Shown here: in pieces, positions 12,801-27,800 of the stretch | Layout: each line of letters starts with the position of its first letter | Numbering within the stretch: the stretch's first letter is position 1 | Assembly (NCBI GenBank): GCA_023055355.1 | Contig: JALJCS010000009.1 | Location: forward strand, 27,615,001-27,679,000 | Direction of reading: 5' to 3' | Length of the DNA stretch: 64,000 nt | From: Agelaius tricolor | Taxonomy: Eukaryota > Chordata > Aves > Passeriformes > Icteridae | Position numbers and translations under genes: made by a program | The notes under the pieces: generated by a model | Seen by the model: only the letters and a program-made list of their open reading frames with translations | What the model was told of the DNA's origin: nothing | The model's database searches: none

Positions 12801-15800
12801 GACATTTGGCTGAATTAATGATTTGAATTTTGCTTTCTGGCCCTTTTCCCCAGTGTTTTTTTTTTCCTCCAGAATCTGTTGCATAACTGATTCTTAGAAG
12901 GAAAAATCTTCCTGGTTTTCTGTCCTAGAAGATGATTTGCTTTAATGGCAGCTGTAAACTAGGGTGCTTTTCAGGATATAATCTCTAGTTCATGCTGGTT
13001 AATTCTTGGGCACAATACTCTCTTAGGAAATGACTTTCATAGCTACAGGTGGTTTCTATCCAGTGATAAAGTAGAGGAAAGTTAGCACTGGTTTTATCTC
13101 TGGCCTTGCTGCCTCTTTCCTGATGGACATACAGAAGTGTCTGGTCCTAGGCAGCCACAGCAGCACAGTCCAGCCAACCACAGTGCCCAGGCACCTGAGA
13201 ATTCCTGTAAGCAGGAGTGTCAGCATGTCTACCAGTCTGCAGAGGAACCCTGGCCTGGTAAATGGTCTTGGGGGACTAAGGTGAAATTTAACCTCAGCTG
13301 TCAAGAGTGCTCGTAATGCTGGCATCGCTGGCCCTCTAGGAGTGTGTGCCATGCATATCTCTTAAAGAAGTAAGGCCATAGCTATTGTGTCAGCTTGGTG
13401 TCAGCATAACATCTGTGGAGGATCAGAAAGGGGTAGGCCGTGGAAGGCAGTGTAGCCCAGAGCTCTGGACTAGACAGCTTTAGGGAGCTCCCTGGTGGCT
13501 GCTCCCAGTGGAGATGGAGAACTTCCCTGGCTGGCAGCAGTGAGGTGGTTGTATTTTAACTCTGAAGAGACTTTGCAGAGCAGTCCAATTCTTCTTCACT
13601 GAGAGCTAGAAGCAATCTGATGCAAAAGCAACCCGATGCTACTCCAGGCAAATTTGTTCTGACCAGGGCTGCATCAGGGAGACATGATGGGTTTATCCCC
13701 TCTAGAATCTGTTATCTGAATCTTCTCAGTGTCTTTCAGTTTCCTCCTCTTCTCCTGAGACCAGTTTTTAGTCAAGTAGGTTGGTAACTAGTAAGCACAG
13801 CTCTAGGATTGTATGGTTAAGTCATTTAACAATTTGAAGTTTTTAGTGTTCATCTGCGTCCTGTAATCCTCCTGCTTCTTGTGCTTCTGATACTTGAGAC
13901 ACAAGATCATAGTTGCAATCACATAAGCATTTTTTTTTGTAATTCCCCTCATGTTAGTAGATCTGGAGGTATTGGCACTAGTGCTCAGAAGCCAAACTTG
14001 TAAATTCACCACAATGGGTAAACATCAGTGTAATGCCCTTAGGAGAGTTATGATTTGACTGCTTTGTGAGCAGAAATAGCACCCTATAGATCACTGGGTG
14101 GGATTAACTTCCAGTATTTTTATGTGTAACAGTTTAGTCATGTTTGCTGTAGGAAGTAGACTTTGGTATTTCGTGACAGGTTTAAAGTTTCTTTGATGTG
14201 GCCTTTAGTTCTTCCTTGGAAAATTAGCAGGCGAAAAATTTTAAAATAGAGATGATCAGGCTGTAAAGACTGAGGTCAGAAGTGTGTAATGTGCCATCTG
14301 AAAAGGCTGCCTAGAGGAAAGGAAGCCTCTATGGTTTTGAGAGGTCCTAGGCATGAGACTGACTACCCAGACAGGTTTGCTCTCCTTGTATGTGTTAAGC
14401 TTGAGATTTTTTTCTAACGTATCTGCTAAATTAAATCCTTTTTCCTCTTAATTAAAAAAGATACAGTGCTGTCTTCCACAGTATTCTTCAACTAAAGAAA
14501 ATTCAAATCTCGTAGAAAATAAAAGGAGCAGGAATACCTTCTTGCCAAGTGAAAAAGATACTGTGTGGAAATGTGGTTTTAGACCTGTTCTGAGTGGATG
14601 ATAAAACTTAGACCTCTTCTATTTTAGCTTAGTAGCGAGTGGACAGCTTTAGAAAGTTGTAGAACTTTATATTCATTAACAAAATGTTGCATGACAGGAA
14701 ATCATAAGAATCATATTTCCTTCTTTATGCAAAGGCAGAAAAATTCCAAGTGAGAGAATAGTTTGTAGCTCCAAAGACAAATCTAAATGTGACAAAAAGA
14801 ATACCAAGGATGGTAGTTCAGTCTCGGGCAAGTACAGAAACAAAGTTTACTTATGTAGAATCTCAGGTGAATTTACTGTACAAGAGAGAGTGAGGAGAGG
14901 AGTGTAGAGCATGGGAATCCGGCATTGTAGTGGATTATCTGACTGCAGACAGCTGAAGGACTGTCCTGACACACAATACACTTGTTGCTCTTTGAAAGAG
15001 AGAAGGCATCACTATGAAAATGTTCAGTTCACCTCTGTATAATGCTAAGTGTACTTACATGTGTATAGTTAGGAAATTGAATAAGCTGGAAAAGAAAAAG
15101 AGGATGGTATAGTAGAGATACAAATCTATTATCACTCTTAGCACTACTTATCTATTTCATAGGTTTTTCTCAAGGCAATTTGTATTCATTAGATATAAAA
15201 ACTCTGGAAATTGTTAGCTTTTTTTTTTTACCCTTTTAGGCATAAGTCTGAGTAATTAAGTATTTTTATTTTCAGGAGACCTAGAATTAGAATAGGATTT
15301 TCAGAAAACTGGCCTGAGAAAAAATGATGAGTGCAATTTTGTCATAAGTTATCTGAAAGTACATCTTCTGTCTGTGATAAGTGTGCAGATAATAGAAAGG
15401 TGAAGTGCAGATTCTGTGGAGTTTACCCCATTACAGGCAGAACCTTTCTTTGGATTTTGTCTACAAGACTGAGTGCCAAGTGGAAGGAATTATTTGTAGA
15501 TAGAATGTGGAAGTGAAAAAAAGTAAATTGTGGAATGAACAAAAATCTTTGCAGATACTTCAGAGTGGATGGTTTGAGATGTGACCTCAGGGTATTCCCA
15601 CATGCAACATGGCAATCTTAGTGCTGCAGTCATGTGAGGACTAACTAGTAAAACACTGCTTTCAGCTGCAGGCATTCTTTTGCAGACAGACTTGCCCAGG
15701 GAGGACAGGTATTTTATGTCAAATGAAATGCAGTTTGTTTCTTATGTTTTCCTTGAATATACTATGTAGGATGTTGAAGCATTTGGTGGTGTCTAGTGGT

Positions 15801-18800
15801 GCTGGGTTTTTTTTTTGGTTGGTTGGGTTTTTTTCTCTTTAGAGAAGCTAGAAAAAAGTAGTTAAAGTGAAAACAACCTACTTTGCCACTTCATCACTGT
15901 TTTTTAGGATAAAATAGATTTAGCTTTCGTGAAATCAGTCATCCATACGCTTCCATCTGTGTTGTTAATTCTTTGCTGTAATTGTAATGATGGATATTCC
16001 TTGCCGGGGATCTTTGGTTTTGAAACCAAACCCATAGTGTTTCTTGTTTTACTTCTGCCTAAAGTATTAGCACCTTGGCATTGGTTTCCCAGCTTAGACT
16101 GATTTTGGATTTCAATGACTACTGGGAAAGTGACATCTATTTTTTTGATGTATGAAAAATATATTTTGTATTTAAATAGATTTTGGTAGGGGAGGAGGTG
16201 AACTGAATTTAGAAATCCTTTCTGACAGTCTGAGACAGGAAGGAAGAGGAGGAGATACACTTCAGAGTACCAAACAAATCAAATGGCACATCCGATCCTT
16301 GCTGGAGCTCATAAGTATCCTACAAGTGGAAAAAATGTATTTGCTGCTGTATTCAGTAGACTTATAGTGGTGGTGTTCATATTACTGGAAATCATCTCTG
16401 TGCAGGGACGATGGTATTATTGTAAAAAAAAAACAACATTAGAAATGAGTGTTTACTACTGCATTTTGGGATTTTCACTTGTAAAGGGTTAGAGAAAAGT
16501 CAATTCTAAGCATGGACCAAGATAGTGAAACTTCTTTTCATACCAAGAAAAGAATTTCATTCTTTTCATCCTGATTAATCAGGAGTGTATAATTTCATTG
16601 AAATCACTCAGTGGTTGAGGGACATTTACCAGCATGTCTTTTGTGAAGGAAAATATGTTATATTGATCTCTGAATTCTCCAAGTATTCTTTTTCTAAAAG
16701 AAGGTAAAACAGTGAAAGATAGCCTAATTCACTTGGTTATCAGTGCCTTTGTGAAAGTTCTTTGCTATCAGGAAACCAGAATTTTCCTTTAGTGGAGTAA
16801 ATTGTTTGTTTAGATCTTTACAACATAGGCATCTGCATAGCTTTAAATGTCTCCCTGAATGTAGGATTGGACATGAGCACATCAAATTAAAAGGGCTTTA
16901 CAAACGAAGTCTTATCAGGCATCCTGGGCCAGTTCTTGTCAATATTGTCATTAATGGCTTGGATGGGTGAGTTTAGAGCATGCTTGCAATGTTCACACGT
17001 GGTATCACACAGAGTGCCGACTGAAATTTTGAAGGATGTGAACAGAATATTTCTGTGAACAGAACATCAGAACATTCATGATGAATTACAGAAATTGTGT
17101 GATGCAAAGATGATGAAACTGAGTATAAACTGCATAACACTACTGTGGAGAAGGGATAATAAATGCAAAGATATAAAATAAAGAACTGGCAGAGTGTCAG
17201 TGAAAAGTTTGAGAAATTGTTGGTTTAGTGATGAAAGAGGCACAATCTGTGTTCACTACGTACCCACTAGTTCTGCTTAATGAAAATCCAACTAATTTAT
17301 CATATCCAATTTTTGGGCTCTCTGTTTTAAAAAGAACAGAAAAAGAGAGCAAAAGAATAAGACATTTAGCCAATGAAAGCTGTATGGGTTTAATTTATTT
17401 AACCTGAGATAGGTAGGACAGGGATATACAGCTTTCTCTAAGTACATTTACAAAATATGTGAATATTTACTAATTTAGCAGAAAGAAGATTTAATGTAAT
17501 CATTAAGGAATACTTTGCAGTGTGTCACTGGCCTGATGTTTGGTGATGTAATGGAACCTGAAGTTACCAGAAATTTTTGGGAACATTTTAGAAAAATGAA
17601 AAAAATGTGACCATGCTTTATCTAACTCACTGTACCTTGAAGCAAAAGGTAAATATATTGAAGTCTCTTCTTTTACTACCCTTTTCAAATCAGAGTGTAA
17701 GGAGAAAGGCAAGATACTGGATCTGAAGACAGCCAAGGCACAGAATATAGGAATATGTGATAGTCTTTTGCCAAGTGGAAAATAATTACGGAGCTTATAG
17801 TGTATTTACTATTGTTCTAGGAGAGTGAGTTGTTGAACTTTCCAGATTGGAGGGGATCGCATGAAGATTTTAACCTCCAGAATTAATTTGACAGTGAAAT
17901 AGTAGATTAAAGTTATTGTTTGTAATTATAGGCTAATGCACATTCTTTTCCTCCTCTTCACTAGCCTGGGAGGCTTTTGAGGTTCCCCTCTCCTTTGCTG
18001 GCCCAGAGTGTGTCACTCAGGAGACCCTCTGTCATTCCCTGGTGTGCCAAGAGCACAGGTGCAAAAATGACTTCATATCCTTTTTCACACAGTAGACAGT
18101 GGGGTTGGAAGACCAATAATTATAGATTATCACCATGACCAAACTTTTGGGAGTCTAAAAATGGTGTATTTATGCTGCATAGTAAAAATGTCTAGAGTTG
18201 TGTTATTCCTAAGTAGAAAAAGAAGAAAAGAGAGAGAAACCTTGTTCTTCAGGGTATAGGTTGACCAACTGATAGGAAGAAGTGCACTTTTTGAGAATGA
18301 CATTTGTCATTTACTTACTGCCCAGTGTTTTCCAATGTTGTCTGAAACAAAGATTAGCAAGAACTTCAACTGAAATATATTGCAGGGGGGCCAACTCTAA
18401 ATCCCACTTTTCCATCTTCTAGAGTTCAAAAAGGACATTGCTTGGAGTCAAGCCTGATTGTGATTCTCCGGAGTTTTGAAGTAGGACCTTACCACTTGGC
18501 AGTAAAGAATCAGATTATTTCATTATACTATGAAGCAAAATTGCGTTTCAAAATGTCAGAAAAAAACATTAAATTAAATTGCTCCTTATAGTTAGTGATA
18601 TGTTAAGCACCCAGTACAAGTTACTTTTAGAAGTATATTACTGGATGAGGTGGATCATCAATCTGATCTGGCAGGTTTTGTATTCCTGTCAAAAAACCCC
18701 TGACGTTTAAGAGGAATTATTTTTAATTATTGGAAGGATTTAAAAAAAACGACATATGGAGGCTGAGATGAGGAATCTAGTTCTTGCCTTGATTTGAAAG

Positions 18801-21800
18801 CAGTCTGCTATCTTGCCGAATGAGCTTTTATCAGAGGAATGGCTAAATTAGGAAACAGGTCAAGAAGAAAGGGAAGAGAATGTAACATTCCTATTCCTAG
18901 GGCTGGTGGTTCATAGTGCACTGGGACTGAAAGGTCCCCAGTAGCACAGCTGCTGTGGCTCATTGATTAAAGTTAAAAGTGACTTGCATTAAACTGTTTT
19001 ATTTTATCCCAATGCATAATTCTGCAAACAGTGGTAATACTTTTCAGTCCGATGTCTTCCCTGCTACTTTCTGTTTCTTAATGAAGGACAATTTTCAGAT
19101 ACTGTATGTTGTAAAGCAACCAAGTCATATAATATTAATGTAACTGATGAAGTCTTGATACTTTATCATTTTTCCTGATTAAAATATATTGGAAAATTAT
19201 TTCTGTCTATATTGGAAAATTATTATGTCCTGTACTAGGTATGTAGTAATATAATGCTGCCCAGAAGACAAAAAATGTGTGCCTGAGCTCCCTTTCTTTC
19301 ACTCTTCTTTCTTGGATTAGTGTTAAATTCCCTCAGTTGTATTTAGTAATGCTTGGGATTCTTTTGTGCTTTGAGACTGAAAATTTATCATAACTGGTGC
19401 CTAATCTGTGGCTTTGATTTGTGTTCTTACTGTAATCACATTTTAAACATCCACTGACCCTTTTTGAAGGGTCCTTAGAAAGTTGTTTTTTCACTACAGA
19501 TTTGGATTTTAAAGTTGAAAAGAACTGTTGAAAGCTGCTGAAATGGCACTCTAATTAGCTCATATTTTCCTGAGCCTTATCTGCCCCCAAAGAAGAGGAT
19601 ATGTCCCAGTTCAATCATGCAACTAGCTGAAAGCCTCAGACAGATCCCAGGCTGAGCCTTGAGCTTGCATTCTTCTATTGCTTGGGGATTGCCTTTGTGC
19701 TTTTTGTTTCTATTTTGGTTCAGGTAGAATTTGAAAGGAAAGTGTCCCTAGGAGAAATGATACGTGGATTGCCTAAACTGGGACAAGGCAGAGCAAGTCA
19801 CTGGATCTGTGGATCTGCGCTGCCACTGGCAACTTGCTTATGCTCCGCTGCCTCAATTTCCACATCCTGCAAGTGGAGCTAACATCCTGCTTCGCAAACA
19901 TAAATGAAATCTCATGGCCTTTCTTCCTCAAGGCACTTCTAATTTTGTGGGTGAGATGTCTATCTGTCTGAATGGTGACTATAAGTCCTTTGGTTAAGCC
20001 TTTTGGATGTTGAAGACATGAGCAATCTGTCTGGAGCAACAAAGTGCTCTGCTGCTCTGATGAGTGAGAGTGAACTCAGAAATACAATGTAGAGGAAAAT
20101 CTTGATAGATTTATCACAATTATTAAAGAAACCTTGTATTAAAGACCTTTATGCAAAATACCTTCCTACTTTCATTTCTATTGTTAAAGGAGACTATCTC
20201 CTCTCTACAGAAGAGATAGGTCTTAGTTCCTTCAGTAGAGAAACAGTCCAGAAAGCTAAATAGAGTCCCCCTTTTATTCTCTTATACATGGATTTTATTT
20301 ATAGGTTGTAAAACTGCTGAAGACAAAAGTTCTGTAAAAAGCAGATCTCCATAATACCCCCTAAGTTGATGTATTTTAATTAGATGCTCGTTGGCTTAGA
20401 GTGCCTATGCAAGTTGCCCATTCTTGACTGATAAAGTGTAAAATGGATATCTGTCAGACAAAGCAGCTGTCTCTTATGTTTCTAATAGCTTTTTCCCTGC
20501 AAGTGAGAGTGACCATTTATCTGCCAGTGTCTTGTCTTCATCTTTGCTGGTTTCTGGTGAAGCAGTTGACCAGAGTGTTGTCTTTGAAGTTTGAGAATGA
20601 GGAAATGTTTATGCTGTGTCACATATTTAATTAGTTAATTAATTAAATTCATTTATTTATTCATTTCCTGAATGATTCCCAGCCAGTCACTTGATCTCTT
20701 TACAAACTGCCCATTTATCTCTGAAAACAAGACTGAAGGCTCACTGCCTCAGTGGAATCTGTGTGGAAGCATCTGAGCTGCTCAGCCTTTCCAGCAGAGT
20801 GGACAAAAAGAAATCAGAGCTCTGGGTTCTTTCTCTGATGTGGTCTTACATTTCCTGGGCAAACCTGTCCAACACCCTTCATTTTGCTGTTGCAATTTTA
20901 TTTTTTTTTTAATCTTAAAAAATGGGTATTTTTTTTTTCCTCTGGGCTCACAGAAGTGAACTTTCACCAAAACATGGTGGAACAGTATAGTGGGACAGGA
21001 ATTGTATTTGCCTCTGCTTGTTTCTATGTTCTATAAACACAAAGAGCTGCATGGACTGAGGATGCTCTGAAATCTCAGATATTCCCTTCAGTAGCTGGAA
21101 GATTTTTGGAAGAAATATGCAGTGTTTTGTAGAGGGAAAGCTTTTCTACACAAACCTTAGTATGAAAATACAGTAGCAAATACTTCAGAGACATGTTTGG
21201 TTTTTTTTTTCATTTTCATTTGTAAATACAATTTTGAAAGCCTTTCAACCCTCAGTGTCATTTACTCAGAGCTTCCACTGACCTTTTAATGTGGTAGGAA
21301 GCTCCCCAGTCCTATGCCACAGGTAGGCTGTATCTCAAGCATGCTATAACTTCCATACTAGCTTTGTTTTATTCTCATCTCCTAAATTTGTGCAGTGCTA
21401 AATATCCTGCAATTAAAAGACTACTTAATAAAAGGATCTGATGACCAGGAGTCACATCTGCTGTAATAATTCGTTACAGGGTATTCTTCTATGATTAATT
21501 CTTTTCTAGATAAATGTACAGTAATTTGTAGTTTCTCACAAATTGTACTAGAGGACAGGCATTTGTGTTCTATAAAAAAACAATGATTCTGTGAAATTCA
21601 CTCATACAGAGTACTGTGCTTGGCTGCCATAATCCATAATCTCCAAAATTGCCTGATCTTATAGGCACGGGCAAATCTAAAATATACATCAGTGGAAAAT
21701 CAGTGGTTCTTGTTTTGTGAAGTTCCATGTTTTGTTTTACAATATCAGTCAGTCTTTGAGGATGTGTTCTGGAGAGAAAAAGCAAGCAGTATCATCAGCA

Positions 21801-24800
21801 ATAGCATATTTGTGAGCTGTAAACTTTGAAGGAATAGGTTACTTTGCACTAATGTGATTTTCCCATAGAAGACAAAAACTCCTGTGCTAGTTCATTGGCA
21901 ACATTTGTTATCATCCTGCATTCTTTCTGGCTTAAAGTAGGACCTGCAAAAAGAAAAAGACAGCTGGTGCTCTGAATTGATGACTGATTAAGAATCAGTA
22001 TTGCCAGTGGGTCTTCATTAAAAATATAAATCTTGGTCTTGGATCAACTGGGTGTTTTGCAGTTGATCTGAGAAAAGCAAAGGCTTCACTAATTACCTTT
22101 TTTGGTAGAAATGCTTTTCAGCAGCTGCATGGAGTTTAATTATTTGAAACCATCAATGTGTAAGCTCATATAGAACATAAAGTGTGTGAACTCAGCCCTG
22201 TTCTCTGCTTCCTCTCAAGCATTACACAAACACTGTTTTTTCCGTTTGAGAATAAGCAGTATATTGGCATAATACCTTTCAGTTGTAAAATCTGCTTTTT
22301 GACATTGAATACTGTATTTTCCATGTTTCTTCAGGGCTTTCTGGAAAGATTATAAAAGCCATCCTCAAGGAAGGATTTGAGATCTCAGCTTTGCAGATGG
22401 TAGGTTTCCTTTTGTTTGTTTTTATGATAAACAGAAGTTGGAGTAGTGCTGTATGCATGTCATAGCGGTGCACAGGTGTCTTCCTGCAGTATAAAACTCT
22501 TGTGCAGGCTGTAGCAGTGTTTTGGGATCAGCATTGTCCTGGTGATATTTGTATTTTAGTATCTGACTGATCAGATAATCTGTTTCTGTTTGCTTGGTGA
22601 CCTTGAGCCAAGACACTTCACTTCCCTGTATCTGAGTTTCCCCATAGTTAGCAGGGGAGGTAATTATATCTGTCTCTTCCGGATCAATTTGAGATATGTA
22701 CATTTACAAAATGTACTAGCTAAGATTAATTAAACTATTTTTAATATCCTTCCTTAATTTTTTTTAAAATATATATTTAGTATGAATTATGGGGAATGCT
22801 TTTAAAGGTACTTGAGGGATTTTGACACCCTGAATACCTCATCAGTTAAAGGGATTTGGCACAGAGATTGTTCCCAAGAGTCCTGCCCTTCAGTTGTGGT
22901 GAAAGTCTCAAGATCTGACATTCTCCTATCACTCAAATCCCTATCACAAATGAAGAATAGTGCCTTTCTTAGTGGGATCAGCCAATGCTACATTGTCTAC
23001 TTGTATCTGATGTAGAAAAGGTACTGTGTGCTATGTTGCCTGTGCTATCAATAAGTTGCTGACATGCTTCATATTACAGTAGTAAAGCCATTCCTTTTAC
23101 CTAGTAAAAGTTAGAGGATTCTGAATGTTTGCTGGTTAAGAATGGCTGTCTATGTATTCCTGTTGTTTAATATAGACTGGCTAACATTTTGGTTTTTTAG
23201 TTTAACATGGAGCGTCCAAATGTGGAAGAATTTTATGAGATTTACAAAGGCGTTGTCCCTGAATACCTGGTAAGCCTAAGTTTAACAAGAATCTGTTTAA
23301 AAATAAAATATGCTCAAGTGAGGAAATTACCACATTTCTTATTGCTTGGGATTGTGATGTGGTTTCTTTTGTTGAACAGTTCTAGTCTGTTCTCAAATAA
23401 ATTAATTCATTGTGAGAATTGTGTTATGTGTGTCATAATCTAACACAGTCTTTAATGGAAATTGTTCAGCCAAGGAATTTGTAAAATACAACAGAGTCAT
23501 GTCCCCAGCTTCCCCCAGAAAAGTTATTTTATTGATGTTGAACTATGAGACTCTTCACACCTGCATCTTTATTTGATTGGATATTGTAAGAGTGGCTTGG
23601 ACCAAAATACATATTTATAATTTTATTTACAATGAGGCTGCTGTGTTGGAGGCTATCCTAATGGCATCTTGAACTATTCTTTGGTCTATTTGTCATATAT
23701 AAGTCATTTGACTTATATATAAGTCAATCTGACTTTCATAAATATTCAGAAAATTTAAGAAGTTTGAGATATGCTGTAATCCCAGTGGACATCTGAGACT
23801 CTCTACAATGTTATGATTTCTTGTACTGTCACGTAAAACTTCCTGACTGCAGATAGAACAATGGGAATACAAGAAGATGAGCTTGTAGTTCTGGATCACC
23901 TTCTCCCAGAGGATTTTGGTTCATTTTACTCATAGTAATTTTTACGTTACTGTGTAATTTACTCATAGTAATGAGTTTAGCTTCACTGCTATGCTATTAT
24001 GTTGCAAATTATCCTTAATTTTTAAATGGTTACATTATTGTAAGTTTTCTACATATTTACTAATATTACTCTGAAAATGAAATTTTTATTATTTTTTCCT
24101 CCTTTATGATTGTTCAGTCTAACTTATTTCAACAGGGTTTGTAGATTTGTCTTTAAATGGGTTAGGAATGCTGTTAATTCACTCTCAGATTGGGGAATAC
24201 TCATAAGGCATCCTCTGAACATCATTTTTGACAAGTACCAAAGGGAGATTGGACAGGCATACTTGTGAGTATGTGGCAGAATTTAAAAACTGAAGTATCT
24301 GACCAGTATTTCAGGGTCTGAGGAGTCCTGTAGTGCTGCAAAAGTCTCTGCTTTGAACAAAATGTGAAATTCTCTGCCATTGTCTGCAGCTCTTGGGCTG
24401 CACAATCTCTAATCCTCTAACAAGTTGTAAATTTTAGTTATATAATTTAATTGGAGAGTTACTCAGAGGGGAAGGTGGCATTTAAACAAGGTAAGTCAAT
24501 AAATAAAATGCATTGTAGGTGATGTCAAGAAAAGTGAGAATTTGGGGCTCCATCCTGCAGGTTATATGTGCTGGATTGACTCAGTTGAAAAGAAATCAAA
24601 TTCATATTTTCATGCATTCAATATCTGAAAAGTAGGAAAACATAGAAAAGCTAATCATGATGGTAAAGGGTTTTGGAGAAGGCACACATGGGAACAGCAA
24701 TGGATATTGCAGTGCAGTCAAATAGGAAAGTGTGTTACAAAATAGGATATTGGAGAAAGAATATGACCACTTCTATATGTGATTCAGAACCATCTGTTTT

Positions 24801-27800
24801 GATCTAAATTTTATTTATCATTCCAAAATAACTCAGCAGAAAAGATACTAGTATCCAGAAATCATCTTAAAAAACTGTAGTTCCATTTCTTCTGGTTATT
24901 TCTTGTCAGTCAGATAAAGGTTTGACATTGTATTTAAAGTATTCTGGGAAAAGAGAAAGCTGTACAATTGCCCAGAATTTTAGCTTTGTTAGTATCTCCT
25001 ATATGGGATTTTACATACTGTTGCTTAGTTTTTGTGCTGTTTTGCTTTTATTTCCTACTCTAGCCAGAATAGAAAATGGGGAAAAAGAAGTGAGATTATT
25101 TCAGCTCAGAATCCACTTTGTTAACCAAAAATCCTTGAGCTTGATCCACCTCCAGGAATGGTTCTGGCTGACCACAAACCATGCTATTTGATGAATAAAC
25201 TATTTGCCAGAGAAAATTTGATGTAGCTGTAATAGGTGCCTCACCAGACAAATGTTGTCTGCTATTTAGACTCAGCTCTGGACTTGATGAGGCTGTGTAA
25301 GTAGATCAGACTTGTCTGACATAGAGCCACCTGCCTTTGTGCTGTACATGGTGGCATCTGGTCTTCAGGTCTCAGCTCTGTGCAGTAACAAAGGAGTCAG
25401 GAGTCACTTTGGTCATGTTGCTCACTGTTGCTGGTGGGATCTTTGTGCTGAGACAGAAACAATAAAAGTGGGAGGAACTGTTTACTGTTTCTTAGCAGAA
25501 TAAAATACGTGCCTCTTTGACCTGTTCTGAACAGAGGATCTGTTAGTGATAAAACAGTTTTTGGAATTAAAATATTTATTTATGTTGTAGAGCATGAAGC
25601 TAGTCTGCACTCCTTTCATGTCCTTAAGGAAGACTTCTACCTAAATTTCCTAGGATCTGGTTGATGATAGAGGCACTAGATAAAATTCAGAGAGGCACTA
25701 GATAAAATTCACACGTTCTCAGTATGGAATCCAGTATGAGGATAGTAGCTTTTGCAGCAGTGCTACTTTACTCGGAGTCATTGTGTATTTCTTTTCTGTC
25801 AGAATTCATAGAAGGAAGAGAAGGATTTAGTTGTAGTTTTCCTTCTGCTCTTTCATCCACTCTGTATGCTTTGCCATGGTTCATCTTTGATTTGCCTGTG
25901 GCTGGGCATGATTGCAGAACCTTGTTAGTCCTTACCTATCCTCTCTTACTTTCTGTGCATGTCTTGCCCTTTCGTCTTTCCTCGTTGGTTTTGATTCCTT
26001 TAATTGTCTTTATTTGTTTTAAACTTGTCTGTCCAGATTTCTAGACAACTATGCAATTATAAGGCCATGATTTAAAAAAGGAAGTCAGACTAGAACATCA
26101 AAATAGATTCTTTCTGCTTGTAAAACCCATACCTCTAATTAACAAACTCCAAATTGGCACTAATGCCCAGGGTTATTTTGAGCTTATGAAAACTAAGACC
26201 CATCTTCATCACCCACACAGAACTCACAATGTCTCTTTACTCTCCTGGAGACTCCAGGGAAACAGATGATTTCACCATTACTGAGATCCTGGTATTAGTA
26301 CATCACAAGAATATTGCCAGACCCTTTCCCTAACAGGAAAGGGGAACAGGCACAGATACTGTTGGGTTGTGTGTTTCAGTTTCTGTAGTAACCTGTGAGG
26401 AAAAGACAGAGAGAACCAAAAGGCCAGGAGACATTTTAATGACTTAAAGGCATCAAATGAGTGTATATTTAAAAACATATAGGCTGTGTACTGTGCTTCT
26501 GGTAGGGAACACTGCAAAGTACATTGCTGCCTGTGGAACTGGCTGAACATAGCGTGATTTTTCAGGTTTAAAACCCAGCAAAGTACATTCCAGTGATTTA
26601 GTCTAGTTTGACAAGTTATGAGATACTACCTTGGAATCTAGGTCCAAATCAATTAAGGATGTACCTACAAAAGAATTTAAGGTATTGTGGATGCAGTTAT
26701 ATGCTATTCAGAATCCTGTTGAAGCTGAATAACCAATTTTTCTCAATTTCCACCTTCTAAACCAAGTAGCAAAATGGAAAACATTTCTTTTGTGGTGAGT
26801 ACTAATGGTATCTGTTTAGTGTCCTCACTTTCCTAAATGCATGTTTCTTAATTGTTCGTGTCCTGTAAGTTTGGGCCTTGTTTTGGGGAGAAATGCAACC
26901 CTTGCTGAAACCCAAAGAGTTCAAGTTTTTTTCTGTCTTCTTTCTCTTCCAGGAGATGGTTTCAGAGTTGTGTTCAGGCCCTTGCATAGCAATGGAGATT
27001 AGACAGTTCGATCCTTCAAAAGTGTTCAGAGACTTCTGTGGTCCTTCTGACCCTGTAAGTACTTTCTTGAGTGATAAATAAAGCATAAAAAATTGATGTG
27101 CTAAGTGAATTAAAATGTCAAAGTGTGGTATAGCTGCCACATGCCTGCTGCATTCATTAGAAATATGTCAGTATTACCTTATTATAAGAGGTCAAAAACT
27201 GACCTTGGTGGACTAATTTGCAAATCCTTTAGTAACCCTTCTGTTCTTACCTAAACCAGATTATAAAATACTGTGATGACATTTATGTGAAAGGAAAGCT
27301 ATCTAGGCAAAAATCTCTGTTTAAGAATTCACAAATACAAGAATGCAAAGCTTCAGAGCCCTGGAATGAACAGTTATTTCTTGTGGATGCTAGTGTGATC
27401 ACTTGTTAATTCAGTTCAGTCTGTGGCATTCTCCTAAGATGAAACTGAAAGGAGAATAGGTTCCTTTGATTTTTAGAAGGAAGCAAACAAAAAAAAGTGT
27501 CAAAGTTCTCATACCTGTTTGCTGCTAGCTTTTGTTTTTCATTTATTGAGGTGTATAATTACATGTGTGTAATACTGTGTGCAATTTGAAGACAGGTGTA
27601 AGTACTGTCTCAAAAAGTTTGCAGATTTCTGTTAAATAGTGAAGGCCGCTCTACACACAAGAAGGATGAGGTGAAAGGCACAATGGGGGCAGTGAAGTCA
27701 GGGCTTGTATGTTTTTCTTGTTACTATTTAATGTTTTAGTGGCAGACTTGAGGCAAGTCACTAATCTTCTTGGAAAATAATCACACAAATGAATGTTTAA

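Larger units (their letters stand above)
10638..22334 (+). other. NME7: NME7 intron, about 11.7 kb
   Basis: GT-AG intron. It contains an LTR fragment at about 12311-12590, a possible diverged CR1 reverse-transcriptase fragment at about 16900-17060, and a MIR-like relic at about 19790-19900. T-rich runs occur at 15220-15229, 15809-15817 and 20930-20938. No RNA gene or coding exon was recognised. Confidence 0.82.
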
